A DNA stretch of 64,000 nt, from NCBI RefSeq assembly GCF_008642355.1, contig NZ_CP029193.1, forward strand, positions 3,372,001 through 3,436,000, read 5' to 3'. The notes beneath the pieces are model-generated. The model was not told where the DNA came from and did not search any database. It saw nothing but the letters and a program-made list of their open reading frames with translations. Shown here one piece after another: positions 53,902 to 62,171 of this stretch. Positions within the stretch are counted from its first letter, which is position 1. Each line of letters starts with the position of its first letter. This DNA comes from Streptomyces venezuelae (GTDB lineage: Bacteria > Actinomycetota > Actinomycetes > Streptomycetales > Streptomycetaceae). The translations under genes were made by a program, and so were the position numbers.

Positions 53902-54447
53902 ATGAGCGCAACAGCACCCGAAGCATCCGACGCCCACCCCCGATTCGCCGAGGCCCTGAAGCAACGGGGCCTCGGCGATCTGCTTCCCCGGGTCCGCCGC
54001 TTCCCGGAGCAGACGCGCACCGCGCAGGAGGCGGCCGCGGCCATCGGCTGCGACCTGAGCCAGATCTGCAAGTCGCTGATCTTCGCGGCGTGGGGGTCCC
54101 CCCTGCTCGAGCAAGGTCGAGAGCTTGGGGGAGGAGTCCCCGTACTCGTCCTGATGGACGGCGCGTCACGAGTGGATCTGGACCTTGTACGCCGGGAGCT
54201 GGGTGCGGAGAAGGTGACCCGGGCGAAGGCGGACGTGGTGCGCGAGACGACCGGTTACGCGATCGGGGGTGTACCCCCCTTCGGCCACGCCACGAAGACC
54301 CGCGTCCTGGCCGACCGTTCCCTCCTCGCCCACGAGGAGGTGTGGGCGGCGGCCGGCACGCCCTACGCGGTCTTCCCGATGGCCCCCGAGACGCTGATCG
54401 CCCAGGCGGGCGGCACGCTGGTGGACGTGCGCGAGACCGCCGCGTGA
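53902..54447 (+). CDS. YbaK/EbsC (aminoacyl-tRNA deacylase-like) protein with in-frame repeat insertion
   Basis: The protein is 181 residues from ATG 53902. YbaK/ProX-type proteins hydrolyse mischarged tRNA. Here SQICKSLIFAA, LVLMDGASRVDLD, VTRAKADVVRETTGYAIGGVPPFGHAT and PETLIAQAGGTLVDVRE follow family order, with Lys in the KSLIF position. Between KSLIFAA and VPVLVLMDG sits an extra segment of about 15 residues (WGSPLLEQGRELGGG). It is encoded exactly by a palindromic Streptomyces-type repeat (54091-54134). The insertion keeps the frame, at the edge of the first beta hairpin, so the protein may still fold. The stop overlaps the EamA start. Confidence 0.85.
   Translation: MSATAPEASDAHPRFAEALKQRGLGDLLPRVRRFPEQTRTAQEAAAAIGCDLSQICKSLIFAAWGSPLLEQGRELGGGVPVLVLMDGASRVDLDLVRRELGAEKVTRAKADVVRETTGYAIGGVPPFGHATKTRVLADRSLLAHEEVWAAAGTPYAVFPMAPETLIAQAGGTLVDVRETAA
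54091..54134. repeat. Streptomyces palindromic intergenic-type repeat inserted in ybaK
   Basis: A 44-bp element starts TGGGGGTCCCCCC, has CTCGAG near the centre and ends GAGAGCTTGGGGGAGG, with paired outer C-tract and G-tract arms. I recognise the pattern as a short repeat found in many copies between genes of Streptomyces genomes. Here it is inside a coding frame. Confidence 0.7.
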
Positions 54448-55295
54448 CCCCGCTGGTCGCGGCGGCCGTCCTGCTCGCCGCCGTCACGCACGCGTGCTGG
54501 AACGCGATAGCCCACCACATCACCGACAAGCTGGTCGGCTTCACGCTCATATCGGGCGGCGGCACGCTGATCGGCCTGCTCCTGTCCCCCTTCGTCCCGG
54601 TCCCGGACGCGGAGGCGTGGCCGTACCTGCTCCTCTCCGCCGCGATCCATGTCGGCTACTACGCCCTGCTGATGAAGTCGTTCAAGCTGGGCGATTTCGG
54701 CCAGGCGTACCCGATCGCGCGCGGTACGGCGCCGCTGGTCGTCACCGTCCTCGCGGCGGTCTTCGCGGGTGAGGTCCCCGACGGCTGGCAGGCGGCGGGC
54801 GTCGCGGTCTCGTGCGCGGGCCTCACGGGCCTCGCCCTGTGGGGCATCCGCGGCTCGGGCCGCCGCCCCGACTGGGCGGCGATCGGCGCGGCACTCGCGA
54901 CGGGTGTGTCGATCGCGGCGTACACGGTGGTGGACGGCCTGGGCGTACGCGCCTCCGGCTCCTCCATGGGCTACATCGCGTGGCTGATGATCCTGGAGGG
55001 CATCGCGGTCCCGCTCTACGCGGCGTACCGCTGGCGCGGCGAACTCGCCCCACGCCTGCGCCCGTTCGCTCTCGTCGGCCTCGTGGGCGCGGCGCTCTCG
55101 GTCTCCGCGTACGGCCTGGTCCTGTGGGCCCAGACACGGGCGGACCTGGCCCCGATCTCCGCGCTGCGCGAGTCCTCGATCATTGTGGGCGCGGCGATAG
55201 GCGCGATCTTCTTCAAGGAACGGTTCGGGGCGCCGAGGTTGGTGGCGGCGGGGTTGATGGTGGCGGGGATCGGGTTGATGTTGCATGCGGGGTAG
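54444..55295 (+). CDS. EamA (DMT superfamily) transporter
   Basis: The protein is 283 residues from a GTG overlapping the ybaK stop. Ten hydrophobic segments in two EamA-like halves are visible (VAAAVLLAAVTHACWNAIAH first, LVAAGLMVAGIGLMLHAG last). The conserved AxPISALRESSII-like motif (APISALRESSIIVGAAIGAIFFKERFG, landmarks only) closes the second half. Members export or import small metabolites or drugs. Translational coupling to a YbaK protein is seen but gives no substrate. Confidence 0.87.
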   Translation: MTPLVAAAVLLAAVTHACWNAIAHHITDKLVGFTLISGGGTLIGLLLSPFVPVPDAEAWPYLLLSAAIHVGYYALLMKSFKLGDFGQAYPIARGTAPLVVTVLAAVFAGEVPDGWQAAGVAVSCAGLTGLALWGIRGSGRRPDWAAIGAALATGVSIAAYTVVDGLGVRASGSSMGYIAWLMILEGIAVPLYAAYRWRGELAPRLRPFALVGLVGAALSVSAYGLVLWAQTRADLAPISALRESSIIVGAAIGAIFFKERFGAPRLVAAGLMVAGIGLMLHAG

Positions 55296-55920
55296 TGCGG
55301 CGGGGTGTGTGAGGGGGGGCCGCCCGGCGACCCGGGCGGCCGCCCACGCCGGGAGCGCGCGTCGTCACCGGTCAGCGGGGCTGACTGCGGCAACTCGCAG
55401 GCGTCGTCGTGCGCCTCGATCCGTACGCCGTCGGCCATCCGCAGATACCGGGTCTCCACCTCGCTGATTGCTTGGAGATCGCGCACACTGCAACTGGAGG
55501 GCTTGCCGTACACGACAGCAAGGATCCGAAGGGGTCGACGCTCAGCTTCCCTGAAGAGGCAGGGAACTCCTTCGTCACAGGGCTCAAGTCAGCACGGTCC
55601 GAGTGACCTTGGGCGTGGGCACGCCGAAAGTCCCGATCTGACAACCGGGCGTTGCATGGTCGGCGTTCAGCCGCCGCCAGCCCCATTGGGTACGGCAGCT
55701 CCGTCCGTCATGCCTGAGCGTTTCAGGCGGTCAAGTCGTCGCTGCTCCGGCTCGTAGAGCGACAGAGCGGCCTGCTTGTCGCCCCGGCCGGCCGCGGCAA
55801 GCGGGTCTGGCCGGGGTGCGTATCAACGCGGGAGGATCGGACCTGGGCCACGCGCTGTCACGCGGCGGGGCGTCCCGCGGGTGATCGGGGACGAAGTCGA
55901 TTTTCCGGCCGCGCAGGTGA
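55296..55920. other. 625-bp region without an intact gene, holding gene remnants
   Basis: No intact gene is supported. GC content drops visibly in 55460-55660 compared with the flanks. A DUF397 C-terminal fragment lies at 55466-55606 on the plus strand. On the minus strand around 55690-55810 a short frame reads GDKQAALSLYEPEQRRLDRL, which looks coding in composition but is cut off on both sides. The left boundary is the EamA stop and the right boundary the alpha/beta hydrolase stop. Confidence 0.6.
55466..55606 (+). pseudogene. DUF397 gene remnant (C-terminal fragment)
   Basis: The frame reads DCLEIAHTATGGLAVHDSKD then SFPEEAGNSFVTGLKSARSE-stop. This matches the C-terminal half of DUF397 proteins (CVEVA, then VRDSKDPxGPxLxF, then AWxxFV). 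The N-terminal WxKSSYS half is missing, and the sequence before it belongs to something else. DUF397 genes normally accompany an XRE-family regulator; none is present. Confidence 0.6.
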
Positions 55921-56697
55921 TCAGGCTGCTGGTGCGAATGCCGTGATTGCGTCGACGAGGTCGGCCGGAGCTTCCAGCGGGATCAGGTGACCCGTGTTCG
56001 GAATCACCGTGAAATCGGCTCCGGGGAGGTAGGGCACCAGGTTGTCGACGAGCACGTCGACGGGCTCGACATGGTCGTTCTCCCCGGCGACGACGAGGGC
56101 GGGGACGCTGATCATGCGGGTGTGCTCGCAGACGTCCTCCGCGATGCCGCGCAGTGGCCACTCCGTGCGGGCGGCGTCGGTGCTGGCCCGCGAGTCGGTC
56201 GCGATCTGCGACTTGATCGATTCAGGCAGCTCGGTCGCGGTGAGGATGTGATCCCGTGCGCCGGCGACGGACTCGTCGGAGTCATAGGCGTGGGAAAGGC
56301 CTTCCCGGTACTCGGGAGTGATCCCTGCGGCGGGCTTCGCCGGACCGGAACCGACGAGGATGATCCCCCGGAGGCCGACGGGCCGGGTCGCCGCGATGAG
56401 CTGCGCGACCTTGCCACCCATGGAATGTCCGACGAGGACGTGGTCGGTGACGCCCGCGTCGGCGATCACGGCGAGCGTGTCATCGGCGAGTTGGCGGAGG
56501 GAGTAAGGGCCGGTCAGGTTGCTCGAGCGACTCCACCCTCGGAAGTCGACAGTGAGCATGTCGCGTCCCGCCAGGCGGTCGACGACGAGGTCCCAGGTGC
56601 GGGCGGATCCACCCCAGTAGTGCAGAAACACCAGGGTCGGTCCGGCCCCCGGCCGGTGGTCATAAGCGGGCAGTGGCGGCTGCTGCGTCGTGTTCAT
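55921..56697 (-). CDS. Alpha/beta hydrolase
   Basis: The protein is 258 residues from ATG 56697 with GAGAG upstream; the longer frame to 56778 lacks a ribosome site. Landmarks are LVFLHYWGGSARTWD (oxyanion region), VLVGHSMGGKVAQLIA (nucleophile Ser in GHSMGG), VVAGENDHVEP (acid Asp) and IPNTGHLIPLEAP (catalytic His), a complete triad. It resembles small esterase/haloperoxidase-like hydrolases; the substrate is unknown. It is divergent from the AraC regulator with about 80 bp between starts, a typical regulator-target pair. Confidence 0.88.
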   Translation of the reverse strand: MNTTQQPPLPAYDHRPGAGPTLVFLHYWGGSARTWDLVVDRLAGRDMLTVDFRGWSRSSNLTGPYSLRQLADDTLAVIADAGVTDHVLVGHSMGGKVAQLIAATRPVGLRGIILVGSGPAKPAAGITPEYREGLSHAYDSDESVAGARDHILTATELPESIKSQIATDSRASTDAARTEWPLRGIAEDVCEHTRMISVPALVVAGENDHVEPVDVLVDNLVPYLPGADFTVIPNTGHLIPLEAPADLVDAITAFAPAA

Positions 56698-56776
56698 CGT
56701 GCATCTCTCGGTCAGTGTTCTGGGGCGGTTTATCTGCGTGTCCATTGAATCCTTGCCGCTGCGCCGGGGCATCGGC

Positions 56777-57637
56777 ATGACTGGTCGCCCGATGGTGGAA
56801 ACTGGACAGATGACTGTGATCCGGCAGATGACCTACCAGCCCGTCGGGCGCCGTGCCGCCACTGTCGAAACCATGACGTTCGACCGCCTTCGCGAGCTGA
56901 ACGACGGCGGGACACAGCGTGCCGACTTCCACGTCCTCGCCGTCGTCGATGCCGGGCACGGATCCGTCACCGTGGACTTCCTCCGACACCCGCTCCAAGA
57001 GCGGTCCGCGGTGTGGGTCGCTCCTGGAGCTGTGCACCGATGGGATGACATCGCTGGCGTGGCTGGGCACGTCGTGCTGTTCGTGCCGACCGCGCCGGTC
57101 ACCCACGCCACCCGGGAGCTCGTCGGGTCCCCGGACCTGGTTGCACACTGGAACATTCCCGACGCCGACTGGCCGTTCGTCGACGCCGCCCGCAACCATC
57201 TCCTCCTCGAAGCGTCCGCTCCACCAGGGGATGGCTCGACGGAGCTGCCCGAGATCCTGCTCTCCGCGCTCATCGCCCGGCTCCGGCCCCCACACGCCGA
57301 AGCACGGTCGATCAATCCGGTGTTCAGACTGTTCCGGTCCAGCGTCGAAGCGCACTACCGGGAACATCACGACGCCGGCTACTACGCCCGGACACTGGGA
57401 TACGCGCCCCGCACCCTCTCAAGAGCGGTGCGGCAGGTCACCGGCCGTACCGCGAAGGCGTACATCGTCGATCGGATCGTCCTGGAAGCCAAACGGCTCC
57501 TCGCACACGACCGCCTCACCGCGGCCGCCTGCGCCAACACGCTCGGCTTCCCCGACGCGTCCAACTTCTCGGTGTTCTTCCGGAAGGCGACAGGCATGCG
57601 TCCGGGCGCATGGCAGGCGACGGTGGCCGTCGAGTGA
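56777..57637 (+). CDS. AraC-family transcriptional regulator
   Basis: The protein is 286 residues from ATG 56777; ATG 56810 is an equally plausible start. The N-terminal cupin-like ligand domain (about 25-130: RADFHVLAVVDAGHGSVTVD, AVWVAPGAVHRWDD) is followed by two AraC HTH motifs at the C-terminus (about 205-280: YYARTLGYAPRTLSRAVRQV and CANTLGFPDASNFSVFFRKA, ending TGMRPGAWQ). It probably activates the divergent alpha/beta hydrolase in response to a small molecule. The region has lower GC and less strict codon bias than the flanks, suggesting later acquisition. Confidence 0.87.
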   Translation: MTGRPMVETGQMTVIRQMTYQPVGRRAATVETMTFDRLRELNDGGTQRADFHVLAVVDAGHGSVTVDFLRHPLQERSAVWVAPGAVHRWDDIAGVAGHVVLFVPTAPVTHATRELVGSPDLVAHWNIPDADWPFVDAARNHLLLEASAPPGDGSTELPEILLSALIARLRPPHAEARSINPVFRLFRSSVEAHYREHHDAGYYARTLGYAPRTLSRAVRQVTGRTAKAYIVDRIVLEAKRLLAHDRLTAAACANTLGFPDASNFSVFFRKATGMRPGAWQATVAVE

Positions 57638-57754
57638 GGGGGTGCACTCAAGGCACTCAGAACCATGATCACAGAGCGTTGCACCTCCGTGATCGCCAGG
57701 GCTCAGGGCCCAGTACCCGCCTCGCTGTCTGGGTACCACCGCGCCTATCTGCCG

Positions 57755-57860
57755 TACCGCACGGCCGTCCGCGACAGCAAGGACCCGGCGGGGCCCGCCC
57801 TTGCCTTCGACGGTACCGCGTGGCGGCGCTTCGTCGACGAGAACAAGGGCGCCCGCGCCA
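57755..57860 (+). pseudogene. Second DUF397 gene remnant
   Basis: The frame reads TAVRDSKDPAGPALAFDGTA then WRRFVDENKG, a clear DUF397 C-terminal half. There is no N-terminal half and no stop where expected. The segment after it runs into the 3' end of the leftward permease-prefix gene. Confidence 0.6.
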
Positions 57861-57872
57861 GGCAGCCCCGGG

Positions 57873-58511
57873 TCAGCCGGCCGCCGGTTGTGCCGGGTTC
57901 AGACCCACACAGCGGCGGCACGCCCGCACCGACGTCGCCACCACCGCGTGGGACGCTGCCGCCAGGGCGCCCGCCGCTGTCAGCAGGAGCCAGTTCGTGG
58001 CGAGGGCCGCCGCGACGGCCAGGGAGAGGGTTGCCACCGCCATGGCCGCGCTGGCCGTCGTGCCGGCCCATGCGACCGCCAGCGGCAGGCGGTGGGGGGT
58101 AGGCAAGCGGCGGGCAAGGGTGCCCGTGACCGCCGGCGTTGCCGCCGCCAGCAGAGCCGCGACCGTGGCGATCAGGGTCAGGTGCGTTGCGAGCTGCTGC
58201 CAGAGCAGGTCGCCCCTCGCCAGGTACCAGCAGGCCAGTAGGAACGGGGCGGTGAGCGTGATCGTCCGGGCCGTGTGTCGCGCCTGGGCGATGGTCAGTT
58301 CGTGCTGGCAGGCGGGGGCGAGGTCCTGGATCGTGCCGAAGTCCCTTACCGCCAGGCGCGCCGCCTCCCCCTCGTCCACTCCCGCATCGGCGTACGCGGC
58401 CGCCGTGTCCAGGAGCCCGTCGTGCATCTCCTCGATGAGGCGGGACTTGGCGCGCTCGGGGCCGCGCAGGGCCGCCGTCAGCGCGGCGACATGGTCGTCG
58501 ATGGGGCTCAT
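57873..58511 (-). CDS. Permease-prefix-domain membrane protein
   Basis: The protein is 212 residues from ATG 58511, overlapping the PadR stop by 4 bp. Residues 1-70 (DDHVAALTAALRGPERAKSRLIEEMHDGLLD through EGEAARLAVRDFG; landmarks only) are the permease-prefix/HAAS-like helical domain found after PadR genes. Five hydrophobic helices follow (about 75-200). Such two-gene modules couple a PadR repressor to a membrane protein, but the signal and role are not known. Confidence 0.8.
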   Translation of the reverse strand: MSPIDDHVAALTAALRGPERAKSRLIEEMHDGLLDTAAAYADAGVDEGEAARLAVRDFGTIQDLAPACQHELTIAQARHTARTITLTAPFLLACWYLARGDLLWQQLATHLTLIATVAALLAAATPAVTGTLARRLPTPHRLPLAVAWAGTTASAAMAVATLSLAVAAALATNWLLLTAAGALAAASHAVVATSVRACRRCVGLNPAQPAAG

Positions 58512-58870
58512 GTGGCGAGTCCGGGCTGTGCGCCGCCTGCGGTCTGGGGTCCGGGGTTCAGGACCGCGCCGATCGCCGCGGTGAATTCCGTCCAGGCCGC
58601 CCGCTCCCCGGCGAGCGTCGCGCGTCCCGTGTCCGTCAGCTCGTACGCTCTGCGGCGACGCTCGCCCGACGCCGACTCCCAGCTGCTGCTCAGCAGGCCG
58701 AGGCGCTCCAGGCGGTTCAGCGCCGGGTAGATCGTGCCCGTACGCAGCTCCAGCGCGCCACCACTGCGGCGCTGCACGGCGGTGATGATCGCGTACCCGT
58801 GCAGCGGGCCCGGCTCCAGTACGGCAAGCAGCAGCCCGTCGAGGTGCCCTCGCACCGCATCCGCCTTCAT
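58508..58870 (-). CDS. PadR-family transcriptional regulator
   Basis: The protein is 120 residues, the short PadR-s2 type. DGLLLAVLEPGPLHGYAIITAV (about 11-32) and LRTGTIYPALNRLERLGLL (about 42-60) are the winged-helix core, followed by RRRRAYELTDTGRATLAGE and a C-terminal dimerisation helix. PadR proteins repress linked membrane or efflux genes. It is first in an operon with the permease-prefix protein. Three 11-bp palindromes lie immediately before its start (58874-58944), consistent with autoregulation and control of the divergent membrane genes. Confidence 0.9.
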   Translation of the reverse strand: MKADAVRGHLDGLLLAVLEPGPLHGYAIITAVQRRSGGALELRTGTIYPALNRLERLGLLSSSWESASGERRRRAYELTDTGRATLAGERAAWTEFTAAIGAVLNPGPQTAGGAQPGLAT

Positions 58871-58873
58871 GAG

Positions 58874-58944
58874 TAGGCAGCCTACACAAAGGATGGGTTG
58901 GCGGTGTATGTATTGGCAGCCAACGTAATTGCGTTGGCTGCCAA
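58874..58944. promoter_or_regulatory. Triple palindromic operator between padR and the divergent membrane gene
   Basis: TAGGCAGCCTA (58874-58884), TTGGCAGCCAA (58913-58923) and TTGGCTGCCAA (58934-58944) share one 11-bp palindromic form. The last two also form a perfect 13-bp inverted repeat, TTGGCAGCCAACG with CGTTGGCTGCCAA, around a 6-bp spacer. Confidence 0.75.
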
Positions 58945-58980
58945 CGCATCCGTGCCACTCCGACCTTCGGGGGTCCCGCC

Positions 58981-59475
58981 GTGACCAAATTCCTGCTGTC
59001 CGTGCATGTCCTCGCCGCGATCCTCGCGGTGGGGTCCATCACGGTCGCCGCGTCGATGTTTCCGCGTTACGCGTTGCGGGCCCTGGGCGGTGGTGGTGAC
59101 GGTGACGTGGAGGCGGCTGATGATCGGGCCCCCGGCATCGCCGCGCTGCTGCACCGCGTCTGCCGCGCCTACGCCGTCGCAGGTCTCGCCGTCCCCGTCT
59201 TCGGCATCGCCACGGCCGTCCAGCTCGACGTCCTCACCGACGCCTGGCTGATCGCCTCGCTGATCCTGACGATGATCGCGGCGGGGTTGCTCGCGCTGGT
59301 GATCCTGCCGAGGCAGCGGGCGCTGCTGGACAGGGCGGCGGATGCGTCGGACCCGGCCCGGGGCGCACGCCGCGCGGCGGCCCGTCTCGCCATGCTCACT
59401 GGCATCTTCAACCTGCTCTGGGCGACGGTCACCGTCCTGATGATCGTCCGTCCCGGCTCCACGACGGGGGCGTGA
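58981..59475 (+). CDS. Small integral membrane protein, DUF2269-like
   Basis: The protein is 164 residues from GTG 58981, with GGGGG upstream. Four hydrophobic helices are visible (about 3-25, 55-80, 88-110 and 135-157). HVLAAILAVGSITVAASMFP at the N-terminus resembles DUF2269/CopD-like four-helix proteins; the family call is tentative. It is divergent from padR, sharing the palindromic region, and overlaps the next gene by 4 bp. Confidence 0.72.
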   Translation: MTKFLLSVHVLAAILAVGSITVAASMFPRYALRALGGGGDGDVEAADDRAPGIAALLHRVCRAYAVAGLAVPVFGIATAVQLDVLTDAWLIASLILTMIAAGLLALVILPRQRALLDRAADASDPARGARRAAARLAMLTGIFNLLWATVTVLMIVRPGSTTGA

Positions 59476-59747
59476 TCGCCGTGCGCACGCTTCGCATCGC
59501 GGCGGTGGTCGAGGCGGCGTCCCTGGTGCTGCTCCTGGCCAACTTGCTGACAGTCCACGCCCGTCCGCTCTCGGCACTGCTGGGCCCGCTGCACGGCACG
59601 GCGTATCTGGTCGTCATCGCGTCCACGTGGATGCTGCCGTGCACGTCGACGCGGGCCGTACGGTGGCGCTCGGTCGCCCCCGGGGTCGGGGGCCTGCTGG
59701 TCCTGCGCCGGGTCGAGGCGGGGGGCGAAGGCAAGCGTTGGGGCTGA
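59472..59747 (+). CDS. Small membrane protein, possibly truncated DUF3817-like
   Basis: The protein is 91 residues from the GTG overlapping the previous stop; GTG 59481 is an alternative. Two helices are visible (about 9-28 and 37-56). The order RTLRIAAVVEAASLVLLLANL then LGPLHGTAYLVVIAST resembles the start of DUF3817 proteins, but the third helix expected there is replaced by Arg/Gly-rich sequence leading into a GGGGCT repeat. The C-terminus may therefore be frame-shifted or eroded. Confidence 0.65.
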   Translation: MIAVRTLRIAAVVEAASLVLLLANLLTVHARPLSALLGPLHGTAYLVVIASTWMLPCTSTRAVRWRSVAPGVGGLLVLRRVEAGGEGKRWG

Positions 59748-59772
59748 GGCTGGGGCTGGGGCTGGGGCTGGA
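59740..59772 (+). repeat. GGGGCT-type G-rich microsatellite
   Basis: About five near-copies of GGGGCT run across the stop codon of the preceding small gene, with the potential to form a G-quadruplex on the top strand. Slippage here could explain the odd C-terminus of that gene. Confidence 0.65.
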
Positions 59773-60108
59773 CGGTGCCAGTGACGCGTCGGCGCCGGTA
59801 GAAGACGGTGGCGGGGTGGTGGGCGGGGTGAGGCGGTCGCGCCGTGGCGCCGAGGAATGGGGTGCGACGGTGCCGGTCCACTGGCTGGTGGCGGAGGCGG
59901 AGGCGGTTGGGCGATGAATCGGTGGGCTGGGCCGTGAGGCCTGGGGCGCACCGTCAGGGTGGGCGGGTGGGGAGCTGGCGGGACGCGCCAGGGGGGCGGG
60001 GCCGCAGGCTCGGGTGCGGCCCCCGCGCGCAGGGGGGCGTCAGGCCAGACCGTGGCGGCAAGGCACGGCGCGCGAACGTGCGCCTCCGCAGGGCGGCGTG
60101 CCGGACGG
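59748..60108. other. 361-bp intergenic stretch, no gene seen
   Basis: Very GC-rich and G-run-rich sequence. Frames on both strands are open only because stops are rare at this composition, and none has recognisable protein features. The stop of the leftward serine hydrolase lies at its right edge; no strong terminator stem was found. Confidence 0.5.
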
Positions 60109-61284
60109 TTACAGCGACTCCCGCAGCGCCCGCACAAGGGACTGCGCCCGCGGATCCGCCGTAACCCCCTTGTTCATGCCGTTCGTGACGTAGCCGAACG
60201 CCACGCCCGACTCCGGGTCGGCGAAACCGAGCGCGCCGCCGCGGCCCGGGTGGCCGAAGGAGCCGGGGCCGAGGAGTGGCGACGCCGCGCCGTGGAGCAT
60301 GTAGCCGAGGCCGAAGCGCGTGTTGACGACCAGGACGCGGTCGGGCCCCGCGGACGCCTCCGCACGGGCCGCCTCCACCGTGGCCGGGGTGAACAGCCGC
60401 CCCCCGCCCTCCACCCCGCCGACCAACCCCGCGTAGAACCGGGCCAGCCCGTCCGCCGTGGCGACACCGTTGGACGCGGGCAACGCCGCCGCCCGGTACG
60501 CCGCGTCGTTCTCGTCCGGCGAGGGATCGATCGCCCCGAACGCACGCCGAGTCAGCGACTCCGCATCCGCATACGCCTCCGCCACGTTCCGCTTCGGCCG
60601 CATCCGGAGCCCGCCCAGCCCCGCCGGAGCCTCGACGCGGCCCAGCCGCCCCACCCGGCGCGCCTCCGCTTCGGGCAGCCCCAACCACAGGTCCAGCCCC
60701 AGCGGGCGCGCGATCTCCTCCGCCAGCCACTCCCCCACCGGCCGCCCCGTCACGCGCCGGACGAGTTCGCCGACGAGCCAGCTGTACGTCTGCGCGTGGT
60801 AGCCGTGGTCCTCGCCGGGCACCCAGAAGGGGGCCTGCGCCGCGACCACCGCGGCGCCGAGGTCAGGGTCGAGCGCCTCTGCGGGCGTCAGCGGACGGTC
60901 CAGGGCGGGTACACCGGCGCGGTGCGCGAGGACGTGACGTACGAGAACACGCTCTTTGCCGCGCGCCTTGAACTCGGGCCAGTACGAGCCGACCGGCGCG
61001 TCCAGGTCGAGTTCCCCCCGCTGATGCAGGAGGAGCGGCACGGCCGCCGCCACGCCCTTCGTCGCCGAGCGCACGATCTGAGCCGTACCCCGCTCCCAGG
61101 GCGCGCCCCCGGCCCCGACGTCCCCGTCGACGTCCTTCGCACCGCCCCACAGGTCGACGACACGGCGCCCGTCCCGGTACACGGTGACCGCCGCGCCCCG
61201 CTCCCCGCGCTCGCCGAAGTTGCGTACGAACGCGTCCCGCACCGGCTCGTACCCCGGGGCCACGGTGCCGTGCACCCTGCCCAT
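60109..61284 (-). CDS. Beta-lactamase-fold serine hydrolase (class C / EstB-like)
   Basis: The protein is 391 residues from ATG 61284; ATG 61326 in the same frame adds a Val/Gly/Asp-repeat leader and is less likely. RSATKG holds the nucleophile SxxK (about residues 72-75). GYHAQTYSWLVGELV holds the Tyr of the second motif, and GHPGRGGALGF lies near the third motif. No signal peptide is visible, so it is probably a cytoplasmic esterase or peptidase rather than a resistance enzyme. The substrate is not predictable. Confidence 0.86.
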   Translation of the reverse strand: MGRVHGTVAPGYEPVRDAFVRNFGERGERGAAVTVYRDGRRVVDLWGGAKDVDGDVGAGGAPWERGTAQIVRSATKGVAAAVPLLLHQRGELDLDAPVGSYWPEFKARGKERVLVRHVLAHRAGVPALDRPLTPAEALDPDLGAAVVAAQAPFWVPGEDHGYHAQTYSWLVGELVRRVTGRPVGEWLAEEIARPLGLDLWLGLPEAEARRVGRLGRVEAPAGLGGLRMRPKRNVAEAYADAESLTRRAFGAIDPSPDENDAAYRAAALPASNGVATADGLARFYAGLVGGVEGGGRLFTPATVEAARAEASAGPDRVLVVNTRFGLGYMLHGAASPLLGPGSFGHPGRGGALGFADPESGVAFGYVTNGMNKGVTADPRAQSLVRALRESL

Positions 61285-61361
61285 CACACCCACGTCACCC
61301 ACAACGCCATCAACAACGCCATCCATGACAAGGCCAACAGCACCCGAACGCCGTCGATTCC

Positions 61362-62171
61362 CTAGCTTGTCACCCGCACCGTCTTCGGATCGAAGCCGAA
61401 AGGCAGTTCCAGGCGGTGGGCGCCCATCAGGTCCCCGTCGGAGAGCAGCTCACCCGTCGGACCGTCCGCCGCGATGACGCCGTCACTGAGGATCAGGGCC
61501 CGGGGGCAGAGCTCAAGGGCGTACGGCAGGTCGTGCGTGACCATCAGGACCGTCACGTCCAGCGAGCGCAGGATGTCGGCGAGCTCGCGGCGCGAGGCCG
61601 GGTCGAGGTTGGAGGACGGCTCGTCCAGGACGAGGATCTCCGGCTCCATCGCGAGCACCGTCGCCACCGCGACCCTGCGCCGCTGCCCGAAGGAGAGGTG
61701 GTGGGGCGGCCGGTCGGCGAACTCCGCCATGCCCACCTGCCCCAGCGCCTTGTGCACCCGCGCCTCCAGCTCGGGCCCCCGCAGCCCGGCCGCCGCAGGC
61801 CCGAAAGCCACGTCCTCGCGCACGGTCGGCATGAACAGCTGGTCGTCCGGGTCCTGGAAGACGATGCCGACGCGGCGCCTGATCTCCGCCATGTGCGTCT
61901 TGCCGACGGGCAGCCCGGCGACCGTGACCGTGCCCGCGCCGCCGGTCAGGATGCCGTTGAGGTGCAGGACGAGCGTCGTCTTGCCCGCGCCGTTCGGCCC
62001 GAGCAGGGCCACGCGCTCGCCGCGCCCGACGGTGAAGTCGACGCCGAAGAGGGCCTGGTGCCCGTCCGGGTAGGCGAAGGCGAGGCCCGACACCTCAAGG
62101 GATGCGGGAATCTTCGAAGAGGCCGCACCAGGCACAGCAGTCACATCAGGCACATCGGTCACAGAATCCAT
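61362..62171 (-). CDS. cbiO: Cobalt/nickel ECF transporter ATPase
   Basis: The protein is 269 residues from ATG 62171, whose start overlaps the cbiQ stop by 13 bp; the open frame continues upstream but is antisense-like there. Motifs are Walker A LLGPNGAGKTT (about 55-65), FQDPDDQLF (the ECF-type Q-loop), signature HLSFGQRRRVAVA, Walker B ILVLDEPSSNLD and VTHDL. It drives metal uptake with CbiQ and CbiM encoded just upstream. A single ATPase forms the homodimer in Cbi systems. Confidence 0.93.
   Translation of the reverse strand: MDSVTDVPDVTAVPGAASSKIPASLEVSGLAFAYPDGHQALFGVDFTVGRGERVALLGPNGAGKTTLVLHLNGILTGGAGTVTVAGLPVGKTHMAEIRRRVGIVFQDPDDQLFMPTVREDVAFGPAAAGLRGPELEARVHKALGQVGMAEFADRPPHHLSFGQRRRVAVATVLAMEPEILVLDEPSSNLDPASRRELADILRSLDVTVLMVTHDLPYALELCPRALILSDGVIAADGPTGELLSDGDLMGAHRLELPFGFDPKTVRVTS

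Noticed and set aside
60109..61284. Beta-lactamase resistance gene
   Set aside because: It has the SxxK of class C-like serine hydrolases but no signal peptide, and it resembles EstB-type esterases.
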